From Bacteroidota bacterium (lineage in GTDB: Bacteria; Bacteroidota; Bacteroidia; Bacteroidales; Paludibacteraceae): a stretch of 48,660 bases of DNA. The translations under genes and the position numbers were made by a program. The stretch covers positions 1 through 48,660 of the forward strand of contig JAUZOM010000006.1 in assembly GCA_030706465.1 (NCBI GenBank), given 5' to 3'. Of this stretch, positions 40,267 through 48,660 are shown piece after piece. Every line of letters begins with the position of its first letter. Positions within the stretch are counted from its first letter, which is position 1. Under the pieces are notes generated by a model. The model ran no database searches and was not told the DNA's origin. It was given only the letters and a program-made list of their open reading frames with translations.

Positions 40267-42171
40267 ATGGATAAAAATACGATCCTTGGATTTTTACTGA
40301 TCGCACTGATTGTTATTGGTTTTTCGGTGTTGAATAAACCAAGCGAAAAAGAACTGGCTGAAAAGAAACGTTACAACGACTCCATAGCGCTGGTAGAACA
40401 AAACAAAGCCGGGATTACCGCAACTGCCGCAAACGGGGCTGTCTCCAAAGATTCCCTGGTGGCCAACGATTCGACCAAGAAAGTAAACAGCCAGGATGCT
40501 TTTGGCGAATTCAGCGCATCGGCACAAGGTGTGGAAAAATTCTATACCCTCGAAAGCGAACTGGTAAAAATCACGCTTAGCAGTAAGGGTGGTCGAATTT
40601 GCTCGGTTCAACTGAAGAAGTATTCCAAACGGGATTCCTTGAATAATGCACATCCGTTGATTTTATTCGATGAAAAAGAAAGCAACATGGGCTTTACTTT
40701 TGTGACCAGCAACAACCGGGTGCTCAACAGTTCCAACTTATACTTCGAACCTGTATCGGGCGTTACCAAAGATGCGAAAGGGAACCAAACCCTGATCCTG
40801 CGTTTAAAAACCACGGGACAAGCCTATCTGGATTTTGCCTATACACTTCCTGCCGACAATTACATGCTCGGCTTTGGTTTAAAAGCCAACGGGATGAACA
40901 CGGTTATGCCGGCAGGAACCAATTCGTTGGATATGCAATGGGCCTCGAAGATCCGGCAACAGGAAAAAGGCCGCAAATTTGAAGACCGTTATTCGTCTAT
41001 CCAGTATAAATTTGTATCGGATGATGTGGAGAAACTCAGCGAAAGCAAGAACGACGAAAAGAAACTGACCAATAAAGTAAAATGGATTGCATTTAAAGAC
41101 CAGTTTTTCAGCAGTATCTTAATAGCGAACGATGCCTTGAGTTCTACTTCGATGAAGAGTACACTGGAAACCGAAAACTCCGGTTACCTGAAGTCGTATA
41201 ATGCCGAGATGTCGGTTCCTTTCGATCCAAGCGGGAAAGTTCCTACAACTTTCCGTTGGTACTTCGGACCCAACCAGTATAAGATTCTTTCGGCCTACGA
41301 TAAAGGGGTAAAAGCAGATTCTGAATTGTCACTAAACAAATTGATTCCACTGGGATGGGGAATTTTCGGTTGGGTAAACCGGTTTGCCATCATTCCCATG
41401 TTCAATTTATTCAGCCGGTTCATGACAAACTTCGGGTTGATAATTTTATTGATGACGGTTGCCATTAAACTGGTTTTGTTCCCGTTGACCTATAAATCCT
41501 ACATGTCGAGTGCTAAGATGCGGGTACTAAAACCTGAGATTGATGAAATCAATGCACGCATTCCGGCAGAAAAAGCCGCCGAACGCCAAAAAGCAACCAT
41601 GGATTTGTACAGCAAAGTAGGCGTAAGTCCTATGAGTGGCTGTCTGCCAACCTTATTTCAGATGCCGATTTTGTTTGCCATGTTCAGCTTTTTCCCGGCG
41701 TCTATCGAACTCCGTCAACAAAGTTTCTTATGGGCAACCGATTTATCGGCTTATGATTCCATTATGCAATTACCGTTCACGGTTCCGTTTGGTTTTGGCA
41801 GCCATGTGAGTTTATTCTGTCTGTTGATGACAGCCACCAACATTGTCTTCACAAAACTCAACATGACAAATACCGCCACAGCCGATCAACCCGGAGGTGC
41901 CATGATGAAATGGATGATGTACCTGATGCCGCTTATGTTCTTGTTTATGTTCAACAATTATGCTTCCGGACTGAGCTACTACTATTTCATATCCACCCTG
42001 ATATCCATCGGACAAACGTATGTAATACGTTCGACTGTGGACGAAAAGAAATTATTAGCCGAACTTCACGCCAAACGCAACAGCAAAAAGCCGGTTAAAA
42101 AGAGTGGATTTATGGCCCGGTTGGAAAAGATGCAACAAGAGCAACAAAAAGCACTTAAGAATCGCAAATAA
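40267..42171 (+). CDS. yidC: Membrane protein insertase YidC
   Basis: MDKNTILGFLLIALIVIGFSVLNKPSEKE; conserved core PLTYKSYMSSAKMRVLKPEIDEINARIP... and GCLPTLFQMPILFAMFSFFP. Confidence 0.97.
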   Translation: MDKNTILGFLLIALIVIGFSVLNKPSEKELAEKKRYNDSIALVEQNKAGITATAANGAVSKDSLVANDSTKKVNSQDAFGEFSASAQGVEKFYTLESELVKITLSSKGGRICSVQLKKYSKRDSLNNAHPLILFDEKESNMGFTFVTSNNRVLNSSNLYFEPVSGVTKDAKGNQTLILRLKTTGQAYLDFAYTLPADNYMLGFGLKANGMNTVMPAGTNSLDMQWASKIRQQEKGRKFEDRYSSIQYKFVSDDVEKLSESKNDEKKLTNKVKWIAFKDQFFSSILIANDALSSTSMKSTLETENSGYLKSYNAEMSVPFDPSGKVPTTFRWYFGPNQYKILSAYDKGVKADSELSLNKLIPLGWGIFGWVNRFAIIPMFNLFSRFMTNFGLIILLMTVAIKLVLFPLTYKSYMSSAKMRVLKPEIDEINARIPAEKAAERQKATMDLYSKVGVSPMSGCLPTLFQMPILFAMFSFFPASIELRQQSFLWATDLSAYDSIMQLPFTVPFGFGSHVSLFCLLMTATNIVFTKLNMTNTATADQPGGAMMKWMMYLMPLMFLFMFNNYASGLSYYYFISTLISIGQTYVIRSTVDEKKLLAELHAKRNSKKPVKKSGFMARLEKMQQEQQKALKNRK

Positions 42172-42190
42172 GCAATTCGCAAATACCATT

Positions 42191-42234
42191 TAAAGCGCAA
42201 TATGCAAATTTACATTTTGCTTTTGCGCTTTTTT
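42191..42234 (+). terminator. Rho-independent terminator after yidC
   Basis: aaagcgcaatatgcaaatttacattttgcttttgcgctttttt. Confidence 0.75.
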
Positions 42235-42262
42235 CAATCAACTTCTTCAAGCGTAATTTAAA

Positions 42263-43276
42263 ATGAAAAAGTCCGGCATACTACTAATTTCCCTTTTGGG
42301 AATGACCATTTTGCTTGGTTCTTGCAATCAGAAAAGCAAATTTAAGATTGATACTGCCCAAAACCGGATAGCCGTAAAGATACATCGTTTCGATAAAGAT
42401 TTACTGACCCTTGACACCACCAACATGAAAGCCGGGGTAGCCGGCTTATATGCGCGCTATCCGGAATTCCTGCCTGCCTTCACAGCCAATATCCTGGATA
42501 CGGCAGCAACGGATACGGCAGCTGTACGGAACCTATTCCATCAATTCCTTACGGATAAAACGTTTAAACCGGTCAACAAGAAAACCTTGCAGACTTTCGG
42601 CGACGTATCGGATATAGAGAAACAGGTTTCGGATGCGTATACTTACATTCATTATTATTTTCCGGAAGTCAAATTACCCGAAATTTATTTTTATGTTTCC
42701 GGCTTTAACCGGGCTGTCATACTGAATAAAAAGTTTATTGCCCTGGGCACCGATTTTTACTTAGGAAGTAATTTCCCGCCCTACAAAGGGGTGGCCTACC
42801 AATATATGCTCTATACCATGCGCCGGGAATGTGTGGCTACCGATTTGGTCTCGGCAACCCTGTTCCGGATGTTTGCCATGAACAGCTCTGAATACAGGTT
42901 GCTGGATAATATGCTTTTCCGTGGGAAGATCATGTACCTTTTATCTGTTTTCATGCCGAATGAAAAACATGAAGACCTGATGGGTTACAACCAGGCACAA
43001 TGGAAATGGAGCAAGACAAACGAAAAAGAGATTTGGGCTTTTGTTATCGATCAGAAACATTTATTTTCGACCGATGTACAACTCATCAGCAAATACATGA
43101 ATGATGCCCCTTTTACGGCACCTATTTCGCAAGAATCACCCGGAAGACTGGGGACATGGCTTGGATGGCAGATTGTGGAAAGCTATATGAATAAGAATCC
43201 TAAAATCACGCTACCCGAATTAATGAAAGAAAACAATTATCAGAAGATGCTGGAAGATTCCGGATACCGGCCATAA
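42263..43276 (+). CDS. gldB: GldB-like gliding motility lipoprotein
   Basis: Lipobox LLGSCNQKS; IAVKIHRFDKDLLTLDT...GLYARYPEFLPAF; GTDFYLGSNFPPYKG pattern of the GldB family. Confidence 0.82.
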   Translation: MKKSGILLISLLGMTILLGSCNQKSKFKIDTAQNRIAVKIHRFDKDLLTLDTTNMKAGVAGLYARYPEFLPAFTANILDTAATDTAAVRNLFHQFLTDKTFKPVNKKTLQTFGDVSDIEKQVSDAYTYIHYYFPEVKLPEIYFYVSGFNRAVILNKKFIALGTDFYLGSNFPPYKGVAYQYMLYTMRRECVATDLVSATLFRMFAMNSSEYRLLDNMLFRGKIMYLLSVFMPNEKHEDLMGYNQAQWKWSKTNEKEIWAFVIDQKHLFSTDVQLISKYMNDAPFTAPISQESPGRLGTWLGWQIVESYMNKNPKITLPELMKENNYQKMLEDSGYRP

Positions 43277-43306
43277 AAAAAAACCTGCCCGTAAAACGGA
43301 CAGGTC
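43275..43306 (-). terminator. Terminator for ferredoxin gene
   Basis: Minus strand gacctgtccgttttacgggcaggttttttttt. Confidence 0.8.
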
Positions 43307-43329
43307 TAAATTATTAATTGGGGTTCCAA

Positions 43330-43497
43330 TTATGCTGGGTGGATTGCTTCTGAAGGACAAACATCGGCACAAGTGCCACAATCTGTGCAGACATCAGCGT
43401 CAATAACATAAATATCACCTTCTGATATTGCTTCAACCGGACATTCACTGATGCATGATCCACAAGCAATACAATCTTCTGAAATAACGTAAGCCAT
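43330..43497 (-). CDS. 2[4Fe-4S] ferredoxin, 55 aa (not in the ORF track)
   Basis: Manual translation: MAYVISEDCIACGSCISECPVEAISEGDIYVIDADVCTDCGTCADVCPSEAIHPA*; two CxxCxxCxxxCP motifs. Confidence 0.95.
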   Translation of the reverse strand: MAYVISEDCIACGSCISECPVEAISEGDIYVIDADVCTDCGTCADVCPSEAIHPA

Positions 43498-43819
43498 TTT
43501 CGTATTATTTTTTTGTTAGTACTAATTAGTTCTGCAAAAATATAAATTTTTCCATACCAAAAAAAACTTTTATCCTATTTTTTGCAAGCGAGGAGCAAAA
43601 TAGATTCGTTATTCCTTATTTTATCTTTTTTTGAGCAAATTGATATACTTATGTAAAACAGAAGTAAATATAATCATCTTGTTGAAATTATTGTTAAAAC
43701 AAAAACATATTGCTATCTACACTCTCCCTTCCGACACTCATTCATTTTTTAAAGCAGCCCCACGATGTTACAAATATATTAAATTTAAATGAAACTATTA
43801 TTCCAATCAATACTTTTAG

Positions 43820-43827
43820 TACATTTG
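43820..43827 (+). promoter_or_regulatory. -7 box TACATTTG upstream of DUF47/PiT operon
   Basis: TAnnTTTG consensus about 107 nt before the ATG. Confidence 0.5.
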
Positions 43828-43933
43828 CATTAGTTTGAAACATAAAAAAAGTTTTTGCAGGCAGAAATAGAAAGATAGACAAATCACTATAAAACAAACA
43901 ATTAAATTCATAACTTCCACAAAACCATTTTTC

Positions 43934-44580
43934 ATGAACAATTCTTTTTTCAGTAAATTCACGCCAAAGGAGACTAAGTTTTTTCCTATCCTAAAAGAAA
44001 TGGCTGATGTACTATTGGTTGCTTCTGATTTAATTATCGAATGTGTTCAAAACAATGATCACGAAAAAGCAATCGAATACTATAAAAAATCAAAGAACAA
44101 GAAAGAAAAGGAGATGCTTTATCGGGTCGGATTTTTGATGAACTGAATACCACGTTTATCACGCCATTCGACCGGGAAGACATTAACCACCTGGCAGACC
44201 GGCTGGATGATGTAACCGATTACATTAACAGTTGTGCAAAACGTATTGTGCTTTACAATCCGAAACAAATCCCTGAAGCAGCCATAGAAATCTCTAATTT
44301 AATTAAAGATGGTGCCATCTGTATCGGTAAAGCCGTCGATGAACTGGATATCTTAAAAAAGAGCCGGAAAAAGGTCACACAGTATTGTGCCGAATTACAT
44401 GATATCGAGAATAAAGCTGATGACGTTTACGAACACTTTCTGATTGATTTGTTTGAGAATCAAAAAGATGCCGTGGAAATTATCAAACAGAAAGAAATTA
44501 TGTATGAGCTTGAAAAAGCTACCGATGCAGCCGAATATGTAGGAAAAATTATCAAAACTATTATTGTTAAGTACGCATAA
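43934..44580 (+). pseudogene. DUF47 (PhoU-like) phosphate transport regulator, interrupted by one frameshift
   Basis: N-part MNNSFFSKFTPKETKFFPILKEMADVLL... ends at 44146; the other frame continues KEQERKGDALSGRIFDELNTTFITPFDREDINHLADRLDDVTDYINSCAKRIVLYNPKQ... to 44580. Adding one A to the A6 run at 44084-44089 restores about 215 aa. Confidence 0.88.
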
Positions 44581-44591
44581 TAATAAAAAAA

Positions 44592-45629
44592 ATGACGCTC
44601 TTAATAACCATTATAGTTTTAGCGCTGATATTCGATTACATAAACGGTTTTCATGATGCGGCAAATTCAATTGCCACGGTGGTTTCCACTAAAGTACTTT
44701 CACCTTTTCAAGCTGTTGTGTGGGCAGCATTTTTCAATTTCGTAGCATTTTTTATATCGAAATATATTTTTGGTGAGTTTGGTATTGCCGATACCGTTTC
44801 CAAAACAGTAGAAGCAAACTATGTAACCCTTCCAATCGTATTTTCGGGATTAATTGCTGCAATTATCTGGAACCTGACAACCTGGTGGCTGGGAATCCCA
44901 TCATCGTCTTCGCATACATTGATCGGCGGATTTGCCGGGGCAGCCATTGCAGCCTCCGGATTTGGAGCTATTCACAGCAGTACCATTATTCTGATAGCTT
45001 CATTTATTATACTAGCTCCGTTAATCGGTATGTTGACGGGAAACATAATAACTATTATCACCATGTATGTAGCCCAAAAGTCACATCCGCACAAAGCAGA
45101 TAAATGGTTTAAGCGGCTGCAACTTTTCTCATCGGCATTGCTCAGCATAGGCCACGGGTTAAACGATTCGCAAAAAGTTATGGGTATTATTGCCGCAGCA
45201 TTGATCTCATTTTCATCAAAGAATCCGGACGTTCCTAGCTGGATGCGAATGACAGATATACAACATATCAAAGATTGGGTGCCTATCGGCTGTTTCACCG
45301 CCATTGCATTCGGTACCTTGACGGGCGGATGGAAGATAATAAAAACCATGGGAAACAATATTACGAAAATCACTCCGGTTGAAGGATTTTGTGCGCAAAC
45401 AGCCGGAGCACTTACTTTATATTTGACTGAAGTGTTTAAAATCCCGGTGAGTACAACCCATACAATCACCGGTTCGATTATTGGTGTAGGAGCTGTTAAA
45501 CGTCTTTCAGCAGTGCGTTGGGGGGTTACAAAAAATTTAATGGTTGCCTGGGTACTCACAATACCTGTCAGCGCAGCTTTAGCGGCATTCGTTTATTTTT
45601 TGTTTGGCTTAACGCTACACGCCGTTTAA
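44592..45629 (+). CDS. PiT family inorganic phosphate transporter (copy 1)
   Basis: FDYINGFHDAANSIATVVSTKVLSP; SIGHGLNDSQKVMGII; VSTTHTITGSIIGVGAVKR. Confidence 0.95.
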   Translation: MTLLITIIVLALIFDYINGFHDAANSIATVVSTKVLSPFQAVVWAAFFNFVAFFISKYIFGEFGIADTVSKTVEANYVTLPIVFSGLIAAIIWNLTTWWLGIPSSSSHTLIGGFAGAAIAASGFGAIHSSTIILIASFIILAPLIGMLTGNIITIITMYVAQKSHPHKADKWFKRLQLFSSALLSIGHGLNDSQKVMGIIAAALISFSSKNPDVPSWMRMTDIQHIKDWVPIGCFTAIAFGTLTGGWKIIKTMGNNITKITPVEGFCAQTAGALTLYLTEVFKIPVSTTHTITGSIIGVGAVKRLSAVRWGVTKNLMVAWVLTIPVSAALAAFVYFLFGLTLHAV

Positions 45630-45754
45630 AATAAAAGAACTATACCAATTGCAGGAATAAGCCTTTTGAAAAGAAAGCTATAATGCAACTGAATATACAA
45701 TAAGATTATTAAAACAAATATTTTTAAGTCCGTATACTAACTTAAATACAAAAA

Positions 45755-46801
45755 ATGACGCTCTTAATAATTATTATCGCTCTGGCTTTACTTTTCGATT
45801 TTATCAATGGATTTCACGATGCCGCCAATTCCATTGCCACTATAGTCTCAACTAAAGTCCTGACACCATTTCAGGCTGTACTTTGGGCTGCATTTTTCAA
45901 TTTTGTCGCTTTTTTCATAGCCAAGTATGTTATAGGTGAATTTGGAATTGCCAATACAGTTTCCAAAGTAGTCATTGAACAATTCATCACACTGCCTATA
46001 ATTTTCTCCGGAATAGTGGCAGCTATTATTTGGAATTTGGCTACCTGGTGGTTGGGAATACCTTCTTCTTCTTCACACACTTTAATTGGAGGATTTGCCG
46101 GAGCAGCCATTATGTGTACCATGATGCAGAATGGCTATTCTACCCTTGGGGTCGAATCCATTAAGGCAGATGTTATCATCAAAATAGCTTCCTTCATAAT
46201 CTTGGCTCCATTTATAGGGATGGTGATTTCCATGGCGATTACAATTTTTATATTCTATGCCTTCAGAAGAACAAATCCGCACAAAGCGAATGGCTATTTT
46301 AAGCACCTACAATTGGTATCATCGGGATTATTCAGTATTGGTCACGGTTTGAACGATTCACAGAAAGTTATGGGAATCATTGCTGCAGCACTCTATGCTG
46401 CATATACCAAAAACCATATTGATATGGGGATTCACTCTATCGGACAAATGCCGGATTGGGTTGCATTTTCCTGCTTCACGGTAATTTCACTCGGAACTAT
46501 GTCTGGAGGATGGAGAATCATTAAAACAATGGGATCAAGAATTACCAAGGTAACGCCGTTGGAAGGAGTCGCAGCTGAGACAGCTGGTGCTCTGACATTG
46601 TACCTTACCGAAATTCTGAAGATTCCGGTAAGTACCACGCACACCATTACCGGTTCGATTATTGGCGTAGGAGCTGTTAAACGGCTCTCGGCCGTTCGTT
46701 GGGGAGTAACCCGCAGTTTAATGATAGCCTGGCTTCTAACTATCCCTGTCAGTGCAGCCTTAGCGGCATTAATATTTTACCTGTTCGGAGCCATCGTTTA
46801 A
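45755..46801 (+). CDS. PiT family inorganic phosphate transporter (copy 2)
   Basis: FDFINGFHDAANSIATIVSTKVLTP; SIGHGLNDSQKVMGII; VSTTHTITGSIIGVGAVKR. Confidence 0.95.
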   Translation: MTLLIIIIALALLFDFINGFHDAANSIATIVSTKVLTPFQAVLWAAFFNFVAFFIAKYVIGEFGIANTVSKVVIEQFITLPIIFSGIVAAIIWNLATWWLGIPSSSSHTLIGGFAGAAIMCTMMQNGYSTLGVESIKADVIIKIASFIILAPFIGMVISMAITIFIFYAFRRTNPHKANGYFKHLQLVSSGLFSIGHGLNDSQKVMGIIAAALYAAYTKNHIDMGIHSIGQMPDWVAFSCFTVISLGTMSGGWRIIKTMGSRITKVTPLEGVAAETAGALTLYLTEILKIPVSTTHTITGSIIGVGAVKRLSAVRWGVTRSLMIAWLLTIPVSAALAALIFYLFGAIV

Positions 46802-46824
46802 GCATTGAATGAATTCTTATAAGC

Positions 46825-46859
46825 AAAAAGGTTGTTTCACGCTGAAACAACCTTTTTTT
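46825..46859 (+). terminator. Rho-independent terminator
   Basis: aaaaaggttgtttcacgctgaaacaaccttttttt. Confidence 0.9.
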
Positions 46860-46963
46860 ATTTCCAACGTTTATTTTATAATATCATTCCTTCTAACTAT
46901 TGTGCAATTATCAATATTATTGTAAGTTTGTATTTTACTTAACCGACCAATAAAAAATTGTTC

Positions 46964-47656
46964 ATGCATAAACTAACGAAATACATCCTGCCGGCATTGT
47001 TATTCATACTCGTATCAGGCACTGTCTGCAGGGCTGAAGGGAACTTGCCTTATGTTGATCAAAAATTAATTCATTTCGGCTTTTCTCTTGGAATCAATGC
47101 TATGGACTTTGGGGTAACGCCAAGAGACAGTGCCCGGGTTTCGACATTAAAGCCAGGTTTCTCAGTAGGAATTATCAGTGATTTGAGACTAAACCGTTAT
47201 CTAAATTTACGGTTTACTCCTACGCTTCATTTTGGGGAACGCGAATTGCTCTATCCTTTTAAGACCGGTAACTATTCTTCAAATTCAGTGAAAATTTCGT
47301 CTATTCCGATATGCTTGCCGATCTATCTGAAATACAGTGCAGAGCGTACAGGAAATTACAGGCCTTATTTAATATTTGGTGGGGGCGTTTCTTATGATTT
47401 GGGAACAAATTCAAGTTCAGAAAACCCTGTTTTATTAAAACCAATTGATTTTTACACGGAATTTGGTGTAGGTTGTGACATTTATTTTTCCTTCTTTAAG
47501 CTGGCGCCAGAACTAAAATACTCAATTGGTTACAACGACATGTTTACCCCTGCTAACAAGCGTGGGAGCAGCATAAGCAACAACCAGGAAAGATTCTCGA
47601 CGGCACTATCCCGCTTAACATCCAGAATGCTGACTCTGACTTTTAATTTTGAATAA
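46964..47656 (+). CDS. porT: PorT-like outer-membrane beta-barrel protein (T9SS component family)
   Basis: Signal peptide; HFGFSLGINAMDFGVTP...VGIISDLRLNRYLNLRFTPTLHFGER; beta-barrel pattern. Confidence 0.78.
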   Translation: MHKLTKYILPALLFILVSGTVCRAEGNLPYVDQKLIHFGFSLGINAMDFGVTPRDSARVSTLKPGFSVGIISDLRLNRYLNLRFTPTLHFGERELLYPFKTGNYSSNSVKISSIPICLPIYLKYSAERTGNYRPYLIFGGGVSYDLGTNSSSENPVLLKPIDFYTEFGVGCDIYFSFFKLAPELKYSIGYNDMFTPANKRGSSISNNQERFSTALSRLTSRMLTLTFNFE

Positions 47657-47671
47657 GCAATGATAGATAAA

Positions 47672-47708
47672 ACAAAAAGGAACAACTGATATCTCAATTG
47701 TTCCTTTA
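47672..47708. terminator. Bidirectional terminator between convergent genes
   Basis: aaaaaggaacaactgatatctcaattgttccttta. Confidence 0.7.
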
Positions 47709-47712
47709 TGTT

Positions 47713-47991
47713 TTAGATTCCTTCAATCTCTTTAATCACCTTTTCCATGGCAGTTTGCCAGTCGGCAAATAATTTACGAAAATAAGCTTTTACAAGTTTG
47801 GGATTTTGTTTCCCATCTGGACGAATAGTCCGTAAAATATATTCACGATTAAGTGCCATTACGTCAATAACCAGGTTGTCTATTTTCTGTTCATCAACCT
47901 TCTTTGACATCAGGCACCGAAAGTAAATATCGGTTATCAATTCGGATGAAACAAACTGAATGGTCTTTTTTAATTTTCTACGACTTGCCAT
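47713..47991 (-). CDS. Conserved small protein of unknown function
   Basis: MASRRKLKKTIQFVSSELITDIYFRCLMSKKVDEQ...; ATG at 47991 chosen; coherent basic/helical composition. Confidence 0.65.
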   Translation of the reverse strand: MASRRKLKKTIQFVSSELITDIYFRCLMSKKVDEQKIDNLVIDVMALNREYILRTIRPDGKQNPKLVKAYFRKLFADWQTAMEKVIKEIEGI

Positions 47992-48121
47992 GGGACTATT
48001 TTTTTTAATTATCCCCACAAATATAAGCCAATATTATGATAATGCCATCTTTTACTGTAAATTTGCGGAAAAATAATTCATCAACAGTCCCGTTTATATA
48101 AACACACCTATTCATCACCAT

Positions 48122-48660
48122 ATGACTTCAATTCCTGCAAAATTATATTTCTTATTGATTGTCTTAGTTTCCCTGATTGTTTCTTTTGGATTTGTGGCTT
48201 GTAATGACGACATCTATTCTACAAATCCGAAATATAAACTGACCTTTTCGACAGACACCCTGACTTTTGATACCGTTTTTACAACAGTGGGCAGCGCAAC
48301 ATCAAGAATAATGATTTATAACCGGAACAATGTTGCCTTAAAGATAGGTCATTTAGGAGTTGCCAAAGGGAAAGATTCATCGTTTAAAATCAATGTGAAT
48401 GGCAGTTTGAGTACTGACAACCAATTTGACAATATTGAAATTCGTGCGCATGACAGCTTGTATGTTTTTGTTGCCGCAACAGTCAATCCGACCAATATAA
48501 ATTCACCGGTGTTTATTAAGGATTCACTGGTACTTCAGACAAATGGGGTTTCTCAGAATGTAAAACTTCTGGCTTACGGCCAGGATATGAAAATTCTCAG
48601 GAATAAATATATCCTGAATGATACCACCCTGACAGCTGAAAAGCCTTATCTGGTCTATGG
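48122..48660 (+). CDS. Lipoprotein, 3'-truncated by window edge
   Basis: Open from ATG 48122: MTSIPAKLYFLLIVLVSLIVSFGFVACNDDIYSTNPKYKLTFSTDTLTFDTVFTTVGSATSRIMIYNRNN...; lipobox FVACN. Confidence 0.8.
   Translation, partial: MTSIPAKLYFLLIVLVSLIVSFGFVACNDDIYSTNPKYKLTFSTDTLTFDTVFTTVGSATSRIMIYNRNNVALKIGHLGVAKGKDSSFKINVNGSLSTDNQFDNIEIRAHDSLYVFVAATVNPTNINSPVFIKDSLVLQTNGVSQNVKLLAYGQDMKILRNKYILNDTTLTAEKPYLVY

Noticed and set aside
44972-45559. 195-aa minus-strand ORF
   Set aside because: Fully antisense to a clear PiT permease; composition is the mirror of a conserved coding frame.

Overview
The window is 48.66 kb of a Bacteroidota (Bacteroidales-like) chromosome. This is inferred from gene content, GldB and PorT homologues, and many TAnnTTTG -7 promoter boxes. 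Most of it is ordinary housekeeping sequence: rsfS-ftsH-LUD-(ompA)-cdsA, queG, purE, gcvH, two tandem rhomboids, an HU protein, a tonB-like gene, pdxJ, nadK, fmt, ridA, valS, an LtaS-like sulfatase, an ECF sigma operon, an M16 peptidase, pyrG-yidC, gldB, a ferredoxin, DUF47 plus two PiT phosphate permeases, and porT. I saw no rRNA, tRNA, CRISPR array or transposase. The most unusual signals are non-coding. (1) Two intergenic elements (about 25159-25386 and 37926-38097) are built from degenerate 11-bp direct repeats arranged as inverted arms, with a similar left border; they look like one repeat family. (2) A second palindromic element lies at 25670-25895. (3) Two similar intergenic segments (19720-19846 and 34320-34415) share a 15-nt exact core. 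Coding oddities are a single-base frameshift splitting the DUF47 gene beside duplicated PiT permeases, a TonB-like gene beside pdxJ with no exbB/exbD between them, a thioredoxin-fold lipoprotein without CxxC, two candidate T9SS cargo proteins, and a 55-aa ferredoxin gene absent from the ORF track. All similarity statements come from reading the sequence; no database search was run.
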